NCBI GenBank assembly: GCA_006384855.1
Contig: VCJN01000558.1
Location: 1 to 64,000 of the forward strand
DNA from: Tetraselmis striata
Taxonomy: Eukaryota; Chlorophyta; Chlorodendrophyceae; Chlorodendrales; Chlorodendraceae
Reading direction: 5' to 3'
DNA: 64,000 nt
Positions within the stretch are counted from its first letter, which is position 1, and each line of letters starts with the position of its first letter. Positions 22,495 to 34,289 of this stretch are shown piece by piece. The notes beneath the pieces are model-generated. The model was not told the DNA's origin. It did not search any database and saw nothing but the letters and a program-made list of their open reading frames with translations. Both the position numbers and the translations under genes were made by a program.

Positions 22495-25400
22495 CCTGAG
22501 GGGAGGAGGGTTGGACGCCTTCCGAGGGGACTTGGGTATAGAGGTGACACAAAAAATGCGATGCTGCGCGTGTGGCGCCTCTTTCGCGAAGACTCGGTTC
22601 TACGACAAGCACAGATGGACGGAGGCGTGCACCAAGCCACCTCCGGACACCGCCGCGCCTGTCGCAGCCGGTGGTGATGGCGGCCTTGCGGTAGTTGCTG
22701 TATTGTACGTCCGTCACGCCTCTGCTCCGTCCGGACCCGGTCAGACCGAAGCGCGGGGCGACCCGGGTGCATCGATACCGTCGCCGCCGCCATCGCCCCC
22801 GCCGCCCTCCCCGCCGCTCTCGTCTCCCGGAAACGAATCAGCGAGCCCCTCACTACCCAGCGACGGGAAGGGGTGTTCGGTGTCGTCTGATGGAGGCTTC
22901 GCATCAAGCATGGCGGCGCAGGAGATGAATGCCGAACTTCACGTGGGCCCTATATATCATCACCAAGACTTTCGGGACGCGGGGGAGCTTTCTCGGCCAG
23001 GTAGTCCCCCCCCCCCCGCGTTGCCCTCCCTGACGTCCCGTTACACCTGCCATCGGCCCACCGCCGCCCTGTGATAGCCACCCGTGTATGTGTATCATCC
23101 AACATCCATGTCGTCAGTTGGAGATGGGATAACGAGGACGCAGACCCGGCCGATAGGGAGTTGGTGATGAAGGTGATTTACGACGACAGCGACTCGGATG
23201 AGCTAACCGAGTGGGAGATACAACCGCTATACATGATGACAGAGCAGCGGAGATTTCACTCGCAAGTTGCCTCAAGGCGCCATTGACGGCCTACCGGCGG
23301 TGCGTGCCCCTTGCGTACCCACCGCGATGGTGCCTTAATTTAGGCATTGGTAAGAGTATCGCACTGGCAAGGTGCAAACGATGATTTGCTGAAGATGACG
23401 GTTCTACGCGCGTTCGTTAAGATGCTTGCGCGCATGTGCACCTGACAGGAGCTTCGCGACCTTCTCGACGCCGATAGCGACGCCGACAGTGACGCCAAAG
23501 GCATTGTCGCGGGAGTTGTGGAAGGCAACCCCTCTGACGACAACCGCAGCGGCAGCGACGGTGAAGGAGACGATGGCGCGAGGTATGACTTCAATACCGG
23601 GATCAGCAGCGCTCGAGGGAAGTACGACGACGGAAATAAGAGGTGAGCATGTATCGTGTCGACCCCCCCCCCCCCCCTCTGTGTGGCGTCTATTAGTCCG
23701 TTGCTAACACATGCTCCTCCACCCCCTTCGCAACATACGCCGTCAATTGTACACAAGTGCCGACGCCACCATGATGGAGGCCGCGCTCAATCTCTGCGAG
23801 TGGGGGTTGAAGCACAACATAAAGAAGGTTGCGTTCGAGAGGCTGTCGAGGCTGCCGAAGAAACACATGCTACCGAAGGACGGGTCAAAGCTTGCCGATA
23901 CGTGGTCCTAGGTGGAGCAGTGCATGAACGTCCCGGACATAAAGCAGTATATCGTTGTTGTATACTCTACACTGCTGTACTATGTACTACTGGAGCCGAC
24001 GAAGGAGCGAAGAACTGGCGACAGAGGCGTACGAGAACGAGTACAAGCCAGGCGAAGTACGAGTATGAGCACAGCGAGTGCGAGTACCAGCGAAGGCGAA
24101 GTACTAGTCGCTAGTACGAGGACGACGAGGCGACAATACGAGCGACTACGAGGCGACCAGTAAGTGCAAGACAGTATTACGAGTACCCGTAGGGTGCGAG
24201 TAACCTGTACGTACTCATGCGTACCGGCAGCAGCAGCGCGGTACGCGATTGTCGTGCGCGTTGGTGTCACCTGCTACCGGATGATGACACCTAGCGTTGG
24301 AGCGCTGCCTGAGTAGCGTGTTGGCAGTAGGTACTAAAACCTACTTGAACCATCTAGAACGCTATAGCATGTGCGAGTGACTTCTCGTGTGTGCGTAACT
24401 AGCGAATGAATATTACCGATGTGCTGCGGACAAACGAAGGTGCTTGGAACTTGTCTGTAGTTAGTTGTGCGTTACTAAAATAACGACGGGGCGCGGATTA
24501 GACTGTTGTGTAGAGTATATAAAAATCGTTCAATGCTGCCCGTGCGACGAGCATCGGTACGGCCACTCCCTGCTGGATGGTGACTGGAACTACGACAACC
24601 GCTGCCCTCGCTGCAATCTGACGCGCTGGACACTCGAGTCCGTGCGCCACCCGCGCCCCGCCACGCCTCAACCGCGCGAGTTTTTCTACGACTTCAACGT
24701 GATATGCGCCCCCCCCCCCCCTTCCGTTTGGCCCCACTCATCGGCAGCATTGTCAGCGCAAAGCTTAATTGGGTTATTGTTGATGTTGCACAAAACACGA
24801 TGCATGTGGTGAATCAATTCTTTGGGGACGAGGAATGGGCTTTGCGCCGAGGCACATGCAGAGACCAATCTATCAATGGGTTTTGGAACTTTCAAGCTTG
24901 CAAGGTCATTGATGTTGCCACCAACGGGCGGTGTTCTCACAAAGACAATGGGGTGTATGATTTATGAGGATATGGGGTCGAGATGCGTACTACAAGAAAG
25001 CACCTTCTTGCTGGATATCTGGCATTAGGTGTTATATGCTTCAAAATATATGAGTATATTTAGTTAGGTGGTAGTTTTGACATGTTGTAGTGCGGTGTGG
25101 CCTATTGTTGTAGGTGTCAAGACATGCCATCAACAAATCGGGGGGAGAAGCGCAACAAGAAGGTGTTGATCATCATCCCGTGGCCCTTTGCACCAAAGCA
25201 CATTGACATATATGTGCAGGAGACACTGAAGGCAATTGCTAGAACGCAGAGCGCGAAAGGCGCACTAACTATTCAGAATGTGTATGGGGTGACGGACAGC
25301 GATGGCAACAAGTCCCGAGCGCGCCGTGACTTGCAGCATCGGGTGTGCACCCGCGGTCAATCTGACGAAGTGGGCATGTTGGCCTGCGATTGGCTGCGGC

Positions 25401-27000
25401 CAACAAATAACAGTGACATGCACAATGCACAATGTGGGATCATGGACTACAGATATACATTGGCGCCTGCTTTGCTGACATGCCAGAACGCTTCAAGGCT
25501 ATGAAGCGTGGTGGAGTTACATCGTGGCACGGCTGCTCCTACTATTGTCCGCCACAAAGTACACAGGGCAGCGACAAGAAAAAGATATGACTGTGCATGC
25601 GTTATGTGTCTACATGCAGGTATCGTATTACTACTTTGGATGATGCCGATCATACATGGGCGGCTTCGGATGCCGGCAAGTACCACTTCGGAGTCTGCCG
25701 TCCAGACACCCCTGATTGCGACGGCTATACATACGGCGTGCACATATGATGGTGATGGACGTAGTGCAAGGAAAGATTGCCGATGATGACTATCAACCCC
25801 CCCGGAGGGCCTACTATGGCGATGCTCACCTTCAGTTGTTCAACGCAGATATGCGGCATGTGGCAGTGGAGGCCGGCGCATGGCGCATCGTGCAGACGAT
25901 ACCCGGGACTTCATGCTTGTCTCCATTTGTGCGTTGGCTGCTGTGTATACTATGTGTTGACTTATAGCCGCTGCCGATAGCACATGCATGCAATCTTGCT
26001 GGGGGTAGTCAAAGACTTTTGGGAGTATGTCGGAACCCTGAAGCTTACTGATCTTTTACAGAGTTGTTCCTGCCCGCCCGTGGTTCATGCCGCAAGGGGC
26101 GTTGCTGATATGTGTGTGCCCTCACAGGATATGCGGCCCAAGATGAAGAAGCTGGACAAACGGATGGCGCTGGTCGCCCTGACCAGTGCCTTTGGCACGC
26201 AAGTTCGGCCGATGCTGCCGTCAGCCGCCGGCACTAGCGGTGTGGTGCTTTGCAACTGCACATGCGGGGACTTGCTGCACTTCTCGGAGACTGTAGGGTG
26301 GCAGTGCTGATCCTTGGGTGAGGGCCCTCGCTGATAGTGCTAGGAGTAACATAGCGCAGCTCCGCTGCTGTAGTGGGGTGTTGTCTACCGAGTACGGGAC
26401 ATGCGCGGCAATTCTTGCAGGGATATGTTTGACAGCGCAAAACATCAACACCTGGCAGTCATGTGGCATATGTTGCACGGAACGGTCATCAATCACTTGA
26501 GGGACTGCAAGGAGTGTGACGCTCTTGCTGAAAGTGAGGAGTGCCGGCGTGTCAATGAGTACATCAAGAAGCATTTGGAGGAGGGCTTCAATTGCTTGCT
26601 GACCTATGCGCAGATGCGCAACATGCATTAGCATGATGAGATGATGAAGTTGAATCTGCACAATCTGGTCCTCCGAGTTAGAGCCCAGGCTGCGGCAAGG
26701 GGCAACAATGGCCACGACTCAGAGCTCTGAATGGAGCGTACCGTGCGCCCCCCCCTTGCTCTCATATGCACTGTGTTTAGGCGCATGTAATATGAATGCA
26801 TGCCCTATGTCATATGCAGATGCGGAACGTGAAGTGCGTGGCTACTAGAGGCAGTGGCACAACTACTGGCATGGAGCGGGCATACGGGCGGCAGTTCTTA
26901 CTTGAGACACGCACGCATCAAGTTCCTGCGTGCAGGCCTCGACCCAGACTTACATGGCATGCCTCTGTGGCGGCCAGGCGTTGTGGGACAATGGGATGCC
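22495..27000 (+). pseudogene. Degenerate CACTA/tnp2-type transposase
   Basis: Coding islands on the plus strand, joined by probable introns, follow the order of tnp2 (Transposase_21)-type proteins. A C2HC finger (CCACGASF, YDKHRWTEAC, ~22,560). An acidic exon ~23,452-23,582. LYTSADATMMEAALNLCEW (23,740-23,910), with an in-frame TAG at ~23,909. A Cys motif CCPCDEHRYG...RCPRCNLTRW with FFYDFNV (24,520-24,700). PFAPKHIDIYVQETLKAI (~25,190). FADMPERFKAMKRGG...WHGCSYYC (~25,470-25,550). HMHAILLGVVKDFWEYVG (25,984-26,037), the best diagnostic string. Then KKLDKRMALVALTSAFG and later pieces to ~26,630. Stops and frame changes show that it is dead. The alternative would be a Plavaka-like relative. 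Termini were not found. Confidence 0.6.
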
Positions 27001-28509
27001 GCAAGCGCAGACGATGCGGTGGATATATTTTAGCACGGGACCGGGCTGCAGGGGCGCCGCCGTGCAGCCAGACACCTCAGTCGCCCATGTCCTCTGGGCG
27101 GCCCGCGCCGATGGCGGCGCTGGATAAGTACGATGAAGGAACTGGCACACTAGAGCATGAGTCAGCATGCAAGCGCACATATGAAATGGGGCTCGATCCC
27201 CATGACACCAAGTGACCCCCTCCCCCCCTCCCCCCCCCCCCCCCCCCCCCCCCCCGCTGGGCCCATGCCGCCCTCTACCCCTCATATAGTTGGAATCGTA
27301 ACGCATGTCATAGGTCAAAATCTTACCGCAGCATGTTCCGGATATATACTCAACTTCTTACTGCTACCAAGTGAACCGCCTATTTCGCGTACCATGCTGC
27401 GCCTTGGCGTCGCGTTGCCCCGGCCGCAGCGCGTAGGCGCCGCGCTGCCATGGCCGCGGCGCGTTGGCGCCCCGCTGCCCCGGCCACGCTAGCAATAGAA
27501 ATGCGGTTTGTGCAATCGCCGGACATGAGTCGATTTCACTTTGGGGTCGAAATGGTTTATTATGATTGTTGATTATGATTACTGAGCATGTTGCACTACC
27601 CCACCGCAGGTACAACTGTATCACCAGTGCTAGATAGGGGAGGGACATCAATCATGGTTACCTGCTCAATATCGTACACCATGACACAAGGACGGAGTGC
27701 AACTACTGGATAAAGGCACCCCTCCCCCCACGCATGATTCCAAACTGCCTACATAGTGTTGCCATGCTGCTGATTTCTGGTATACACACACGGGCAGGTT
27801 GTGCATGTAAAGCCCGAGACACGGAGAATGTGGTGTTCAAGCACAAGACATGGGGCAAGCAGTGGGTGCCCATTGATGAGTACGGCAAGCATGCCATACT
27901 CCGAGACATGCGTGCCGAGGTGGAGCAGCATGCCAACCACCCTCGCCCTCGCCCGTTCTCACGGGACGGCTGAGGGTTTCCCGGGTGTTCCGAACGGGTC
28001 GACCGCAGGGCGCCGCTGAACACTCAATGGTATCATGCCGGGATTCGAGTGATTAACAGGTGGAACACATACGGGTGGGGGGTACGCCGTATCTTTTGCA
28101 GGTCGGTCGTGGGTAGTACATAGGTAAGAGAACAAGAACGCGATTTTAATTCGGACAGCCTTCGCGAGTATTAGGTTGCCCCCGTCCGAGTCGTACATAC
28201 CCCCCTCCCCACCCGTAGGCGGATCTCGGAGAGGCCGGCGCAAGACCGAAGTCGTACATGAAGTGTTATTGGCAGCCCCCCGTACAGGGCTACTGCCCGG
28301 AGGCGCCAGCAGGCTCTACCGGGACTACGAGTATTATTTGAAAAGCCCCCCGTAGGGCTCCCCGGTCGTCGCAGGATCCAAGGACCCGCCACAACCGGCC
28401 ACCCCGCTCAGCCCTCTGCCGCACCCAGCCGGGACGGGTCTTAGGGGTTACCAACGCCCACCACATGGAGGTGGGGGTGGTGCCGCCGGGCTTTGCCGCA
28501 CCCATGATC
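27001..28509. other. Tail of the CACTA-like element and unassigned sequence
   Basis: A poly-C run of ~30 (27,225-27,255) is followed by a short GC minisatellite. An ORF at 27,734-27,973 (KARDTENVVFKHKTWGKQW) could be a C-terminal piece of the same transposase, but this is not certain. 28,030-28,500 shows nothing recognisable apart from CCCCCCGTAnGGCT motifs repeated near 28,277 and 28,346. Confidence 0.4.
27403..27487 (-). repeat. Short GC minisatellite related to that at 48.5 kb
   Basis: Three ~30-bp units of GCGTTGGCGCCCCGCTGCCC type. On the opposite strand they read GGCCGGGGCAGCG...GCGCCAA, a diverged relative of the 30-bp unit repeated at 42,098-42,180 and 48,545-48,858. Confidence 0.7.
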
Positions 28510-29660
28510 CTACTCCGCTCCGGGTGAGCCGCTGCACGCGGCGTCGGGCGCCATGCAAGGACGGACTGCAGCATACACAAAGGGACATCGCATTGAAAAG
28601 GGCTTGAGCATACCAGTCCCGTCATTGCTTTCGCAAGTATTACCGCAGCATTGCATGCTCCGTTGATTTTGTGCGCAAAACAAATGGTGACGTAAGGGGT
28701 ATGAGGCTTCAAAGCTGGGCAGCCGCACATTACTGCCTTGTTACAAGGATCCGCGCGGCGGTATAAAGGTTCCCGCCGCCAACGTTCACCACCGAGATCA
28801 CACGCGAGCTCAAGCCATACTCCATCAACGCAGACTCCATTAGAGGGGCAATGTCCTCGCCCGCGGAGGAGTCCTTGCCCAAGATGATGCCGGCGTGATA
28901 GTGATGCTAGATCCGCCAACGGCGATAAATGAAATGATTGTCCAGCGAAAGGTTATCCTCCCTCTTTCGGGACACCCCCATGTCGAATAATGTGATGGCG
29001 ACACCCTTGACGCGAGCCAGCAGCCTCTTGAGAGTTTTCCCCTTGTCATGCAGGTCGGGCAAAAGGGTATCGCACAGCTTCCGGCGCATCGGCAGCAGCA
29101 CCGTTGCATCCAGAAGCCACACGAAGACCTTGAAGAATGGGTTCTCGACGATGGGAAAGGGGAGTCGACAGAAGAATATGAGGAGAGCCAGCATGCGCCA
29201 GGCCAACTTGTCCATCGGGTCGTCTGGCTTCCGCCTTTTCATCCCGGTCGGGAGTAAGTGCCCCAAATTGTGTTGTTGACGGCATGCTTGCTCGTGCTGG
29301 AGGTCGGGACTGCTGAGGACGTCGAACCGTCCGCAGAAGGGTCATCGGATCCTTCAATCTTCGTGCATAGCTGCGCACGTAGAAATATATCCGCGAGTAA
29401 GCAACGCGACGGACAGCACGTATACAACCAAGCAATAATGTGTCGGGCAAGCAACATGGCGGAGAGCGGCGATCGTACCTTCGCAAATGCATCATCGAGA
29501 TGGTACTGCTTTACGTGCTTTCTCAGTCCGATATTGCTACTACTACTAATACTAATACTACTACTACGACTACTACCGGAGTACTTCACCTCGAAACTAG
29601 CGAGCGTGCTGTCTTTCGTGCTGGGTGGTGCTCGCGGCGCCAACACGTGTGCGTTTGAAT
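28510..29660 (-). pseudogene. Second hAT transposase fragment
   Basis: The minus strand reads in order as a hAT transposase of the DUF659-like group. It has a BED-finger remnant (IGLRKHVKQYHLDDAFAKV, followed by a GT donor, ~29,480-29,540). Then LAWRMLALLIFFCRLPFPIVENPFFK and MRRKLCDTLLPDLHDKG (29,266-28,907), GLSSRVISVVNVGGNLYTAARIL (~28,800), and PYVTICFAHKINGACNAAVILAKAMTG (~28,690-28,610). Frame changes occur at ~28,915 and ~28,750. The C-terminal half with the dimerisation domain is absent and no termini were found. It is unrelated in sequence to the 11.6-17.5 kb element. Confidence 0.7.
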
Positions 29661-30125
29661 CATATTGCCGCGTTTGCTCGTCGCCGCACGAAACGAACGG
29701 ATGGTGTAGGGTCTAGTGTAGTCTCGCGGCGTGGCAGATAAAGCATACGACTTTTGGGTCCCTAACCTTGTGAGTAAAGTCATCCGTGCCCTCTGGCGCT
29801 GGTTCACCTGGGATGACAAAGAAGCCCCACTCGACTTTCCGCTTCCGGGTGATTTGTTTTAAACTAATTTATGGGGTTTCATCCCTTGACCTAACCGCTT
29901 TTCAGCTACAAGTGCTGCTCAGTGGTACGGGAACTAGCAGGCACCTGTCGTTGCGCCCTTTTTTGGGTGCAGCACGAGTAGACATAAAAGCAGCCATAAC
30001 AGCTGAGCCTGCCATCTTCCAGTTTTTGCTGCGTTCCACGCAATGCTGTTATAACTGTCTCGTAACATGTTGCGAGCAAGGTCACCCCAGGTTGTTCAAG
30101 ACCACACCCGGCTCACCACCCATGT
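29661..30125. other. Spacer before the unidentified plus-strand ORF
   Basis: No feature supported. It may contain the 5' region of the ORF that follows. Confidence 0.4.
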
Positions 30126-30946
30126 GTGATATTCTCATCCGTACGCCCGTGCGTTTCCATGCCAGATGGAAAAGAACCCATCGTTGAGCCGACGCTCGAG
30201 TCGCTACACGCAGACGTGGAGGCCCAGTCTACATTACTGCGAGAGCTTGCTACAGCGATGGCCCAATTGACGGCTCGTGAGCGCGTTGTTGATGGAGAAG
30301 GAGCACATGGTTCCGGTTCCAGGCAGCGCATCGCGAGACAACCGACAGGCAGCGGGGGAGCCGCAGAGCGCCCCGACTTGCTAGAGCTAGCCCAGAGCGG
30401 CCGTGTCGGAGCAAATCCGTGAGTGACGAGGATGACTACCTCGCGGTGCCAGAACTACTGCAGAGAGCAGAGTCTGGTTACGAGGCCGTTCGCCCGGTCA
30501 ACCGAGTGCCTGGACTCTTCCCCCTGAGCACCGACCTAACAAACGAGTACCTCAAGCAGGATGACCGGCGTCTGCCGGCCCAGGAGGAGTATCTATGGAT
30601 GTCGTGTTTCGGCTCCCTTATGGCTGCACTTTTCGTGGCTCTCGACGAGCTGATGCCCTACGCCCCTACTGCAAATCAGGAGTCCACCCCCTACCTCGCG
30701 AGAGCTCGGAACAACGCCGAAGCCATCGACAAGGCGTCGTTTCGCTTTCGTTTCGCCTTCCTACGGAGACTTAATGAGGTCAAGCGTGTGCACGGTGACC
30801 AAGGTGTTATGGACGTGCTGCGAGCTCAGCACTTTCAGCCTTCTTCTGAAAATCTGGGTTCCGCGATTTTTGGGGACCTCATGAGGGACTACGAGCGTCG
30901 CGTCTTCGAGGCGACTGTGGCCAGTGCGACAGTCTCAACAGGATAG
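30126..30946 (+). CDS. Unidentified ORF, cut at its 3' end by a gypsy LTR
   Basis: Two overlapping frames look like one protein. 30,126-30,422 (perhaps starting at the internal Met of MPDGKEPIVEPTLES) has a heptad-like helix, ADVEAQSTLLRELATAMAQL. 30,419-30,946 carries VPELLQRAESGYEAVRPVNR and a helical, charged tail RFAFLRRLNEVKRVHGDQG. They differ by one frame at 30,417-30,422, where GTGAGT (a perfect 5' splice consensus) overlaps the stop. So this is a 1-nt deletion, a programmed shift or an unannotated intron. The last few codons lie in the LTR that starts near 30,925, so the true C-terminus was removed by insertion. The helical, motif-poor character recalls retroelement Gag proteins, but I do not recognise the family. 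Confidence 0.45.
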
Positions 30947-31410
30947 AGACTCAAAGACAAACAAAGGTGGTGTGCAGTGGTGGTGCAAAGGCGAGAGACT
31001 ACATTGTTTTGAGAATACAACAATTGGTTACAAGGTTGTCACCACCCGCCGCTATATATACTATGGTTGGTGCCGGCATTGGTCGTCAGACCATGCCGAC
31101 CTATAGCAGCACGCTCACTGCGAAGAGCGTCACCTTGGAGAGACGAACAGAAGTCCAAACGTCTGCCTCGTTCTGGTATGGCATTGCTTAGTATATTGCC
31201 TGGTACTGACAAATCCCAAGCAGACATATACGGACCTCGGGTAATTGATACCCGGTACGAGTACTAGTGCGCGCGTCGTGTGCGCCCTCGTACTAGTACC
31301 TGTTGTACCCGTAGAATGTTACACCACTCTGCGGTACTGGTACTTGTATAGTTGAAGATGCCAAAGATAGTGCAGGACAAGTTACACAAAAGTATAACTG
31401 TCACACTACA
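30925..31410 (-). mobile_element. 3' LTR of the Ty3/gypsy element
   Basis: Read on the minus strand it starts TGTAGTGTGACAG right after a polypurine tract and ends near ...GAGACTGTCGCA, about 486 bp. A TATA box (TATATATAG, complement of 31,051-31,061) lies ~130 bp from the 3' end, so it contains a promoter. The last ~100 bp recur at 39,932-40,033. The exact 3' edge is uncertain by about 4 bp. Confidence 0.7.
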
Positions 31411-31425
31411 TCTCTCCCCCCTTGG
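31411..31425 (-). promoter_or_regulatory. Polypurine tract of the gypsy element
   Basis: The minus strand reads CCAAGGGGGGAGAGA directly before the LTR start TGTAGTG. This is the expected plus-strand primer site of reverse transcription. Confidence 0.65.
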
Positions 31426-31433
31426 ACAACATA

Positions 31434-31920
31434 AGGCAATATTAATTTGCAGTTGGAATTCTAGCCGGATATTTAGCCGCATGCTGCAGAAACACATCTG
31501 ACTCAGCAAATTGCAGCCACATTGGCGTATCCATAAAATTCCGCAAAGCGACAGTCCGTTTTACATCAAACATACGATCGCTTGGTCTGCGAAGTGCACA
31601 AAAAATTGCAATTGCGATCCTTTGCGGCCAGGCATCAAGCCAATTTTGACTGCGGATATCTTTTCAATTTCAAACTCCTGGCTGTCAGGGTCCTCCTCAG
31701 TACCCGTAACCATTGGTACAACCGGTCGAATAGGTGCAGTCGGACAAGGCCGCAAACTATTCACATGGAAAACCGGATGCAACTTCATCCCCGGAGGCAA
31801 CTGCAACCGGAGACTATAATTGCCAATCTTTTCAATAATCGTAAAAGGACCCAACTGCCTATCCATTAGCTTTTGGTTAGGCTGGCCTTTGACTTTTAAC
31901 AAGCGAGTTACGATACTCAC
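31434..31920 (-). pseudogene. Gypsy integrase C-terminal module
   Basis: Carries the GPFTIIEKIGNYSLRLQLP and LHPVFHVNSLRP signatures that close Ty3/gypsy integrases. A chromodomain-like start follows, FEIEKISAV...QLQFFVHF. The frame then slips and resumes as MDTPMWLQFAESDVFLQHA before a TAA near 31,436. The chromodomain reading is tentative. Confidence 0.7.
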
Positions 31921-32675
31921 TTTATCTCCAACATTGAAAACGGGACATCCCTCTGTTGCCTTTCCGTAGGGCGAACGGTTAACTCATCCTTATGAATTGC
32001 CAAAATCGATTTGACTAGGTCATGGATTTCTTTCATATTCTGGATTTTCTGTTGAGCACTGACTGACTCAGGTATTGTAGGCCTCATGGCAAACAATAAG
32101 TCAGGAGGTGTTTCAGGATTAAATCCGTAATTAACCTCAAACGGTGTATGCTCATCAATACCAAGTTCACGATTAGAATTATACGAAAATTCCATCAACG
32201 GCAATTGATCAACCCAATTGGTGCCATCAAAGCAACAAACCGCTCGAGCCAGTTCACAGACAATGGCATTGATCCTTTCAGTCAGACCATCCGTTTCAGG
32301 ATGTTGGCCACTAGACATGTTTAACTTAGTGCTTAGGCGACGCCACAAAGTCTGCCAAAAAGACGACATAAATCTCGGATCACGGTCCGAAATTATAACC
32401 CTTGGTAAACCATGCAGCCTGTATACTTCCTTCAGAAATAATTCAGCTGAATATTCACCAGTCACAGTTTTAATCGTCGGAATAAAATGTGCTTGACGGG
32501 TTAAATGGCATACAACAACCATCATTGCATCAAAACCATTACTCACAGGTAAATCGGTAATGAAATCCAAACCAACCGAGTGCCATGGACGTGGTGGCAC
32601 AGGTAGCGGCTGCGTCGGTGCTGCCGGCTGCGGACGAGAACGTACCCGCCTACAGGTTGGACAATTATCACAATA
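31917..32675 (-). pseudogene. Gypsy integrase catalytic core
   Basis: The DDE core is intact within one frame: VGLDFITDLP (first Asp), ISDRDPRFMS (second Asp) and TDGLTERIN (Glu). The frame upstream reads CDNCPTCRR, the second half of the HHCC zinc finger. It is separated from the His half by a 1-nt shift near 32,676. Confidence 0.8.
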
Positions 32676-33058
32676 GGCTTCACGTCATGACGTATACGCG
32701 TCCACCAAAAACGATCCAAGGCACGTGCCAAGGTACTCTGAACAGCCCGGTGCCCAGTAGTATCATGTAGCTCATACAATATTTTGTTAATGAGCCGACG
32801 GTTGTTAGGGATACATAGACATTTATGTCTCCAAAACAATCCGTCACGTTTGGACACATGTCCCGACTTCATCCATCCCCCCCATTCGGAATAGAAGTCG
32901 TCTGCCACATACCCCGTTTTTATCATGTCGAGTATGTCATCACTAAGCTTTAGAGTACTCACACTCATGGAAGCTATGACAGCACATAGTGGGTTGTGTA
33001 CACATACAAGTGCCTCAGCCGTATCCGGCACATCCCCGCCCGGTCCAATAAAGGCCAC
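32676..33058 (-). pseudogene. Gypsy integrase N-terminal zinc-binding segment
   Basis: Contains NRRLINKILYELHDTTGHRA and LARALDRFWWTRIRHDVK, the H-H half of the HHCC finger. The preceding text continues from RNase H after a frame change near 33,050. Confidence 0.75.
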
Positions 33059-33731
33059 CGAAACTTAACAGTTTAAAGTCCGGTCTACGAGACAACGGAT
33101 CTGCCTCATTCCACTTGCCTTTTCTATATGCAAGGGACATCGAACCAACATAAGGCTGTAAGTCGCGAACATAGCGAGCTTGGCGCCTATTCATCCGTTC
33201 TGCAGGTTGCCTGAGCAAATGCCGTAGGGTGTCGTGGTCTGAAACAACAAGGAATCGACGGCAACCTTCAACATAACACCTCCAATGCTTAATTGACTCA
33301 CATATGGCTAATGCCTCGAGGTCATAAGCAGAGTAAGTATTACCGCGCTCAGCTGAATTTAGCTTCCGCGCCATGTACGCTACTGGTTGTGGGCCTCCTC
33401 CATGGTCATGCAATACGACTGCAGCTAGCCCTACGTTGGACGCATCTGTCGCTACGGTGAACGTCGCATCAAAGCCTATTTCCGGTATGGTCAGACAAGG
33501 AGCGGAAATCAAACGTAAACGAAGAGTCTCGAAAGCTTCCTGACAGTCAGGACTCCAGTCTACAACGGCTGGTTTTGTTTTACGTAACAAATCTGTTAAC
33601 GGAGTGGTTAAATCACTGAAATGGTGTATAAACTTAGAGTAAAAATTGCAAAACTGTACAAAACTTCGCACTTCACTCTGAGTTTTTGGCACGGGCCAAT
33701 TTTTAACCGCAGATATTTTTGACTCAGATAC
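33015..33731 (-). pseudogene. Gypsy RT connection and RNase H
   Basis: NWPVPKTQSEVRSFVQFCNF and PLTDLLRKTKP mark the RT thumb/connection. RNase H shows VATDASNVGLAAV, YSAYDLEALAI, VVSDHDTLRHLL and WNEADPLSRRPD, covering the acidic catalytic positions. It is in frame with the RT segment apart from the TAG at 33,732-33,734. Confidence 0.85.
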
Positions 33732-34289
33732 CTATAGTTTACCATCAGATACAGTATAACCTAAATATTCCATGGATGTCATACCAAAAAAACATTTCTT
33801 TAGTTGCAAACGTAGGTTATGTTCAGATAATTTTGCCACGACCATACGAATATGTTCCAAGTGGTCATCATGATTTTCCGAATATATACAAATATCATCA
33901 AGATACACAACAACAAATTTACGCAAAAAGGGACGTAAGATATCATTCATCATACGTTGGAAAGTTGCGGGAGCATTGCATAACCCAAATGGCATAGCAG
34001 TCCATTCTAATAATCCATCCGGTGTCTGAAATGCAGTTTTATGTATATCCTCCTCAGCTATAGCTGCCTGCCAATAACCAGAGGCTAAATCTAAATGGTT
34101 ATAGCGTCGAGCTTTCCTCAACTCATCAAGAGTTTCATCAATACGCGGTAAGGGATACGCATCCTTCCGAGTAACATCATTGAGACCACGAAAGTCTACA
34201 CATAACCGGAGAGATCCATCCGCCTTCCTAACAAAAAAGAATAGGCGAGCCAAACTCAGATTGACTAGGACGTACAAGCCCGGCTTCAA
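33732..34289 (-). pseudogene. Gypsy reverse transcriptase
   Basis: RT motifs in order: [39 protein letters not shown] (first catalytic Asp), [15 protein letters not shown], and [12 protein letters not shown] (the YxDD box, here YLDD). It ends at TAG 33,732-33,734 in the middle of the conserved [11 protein letters not shown] region. An extra T in a T-run near 34,235 shifts it from the protease frame. Confidence 0.85.
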
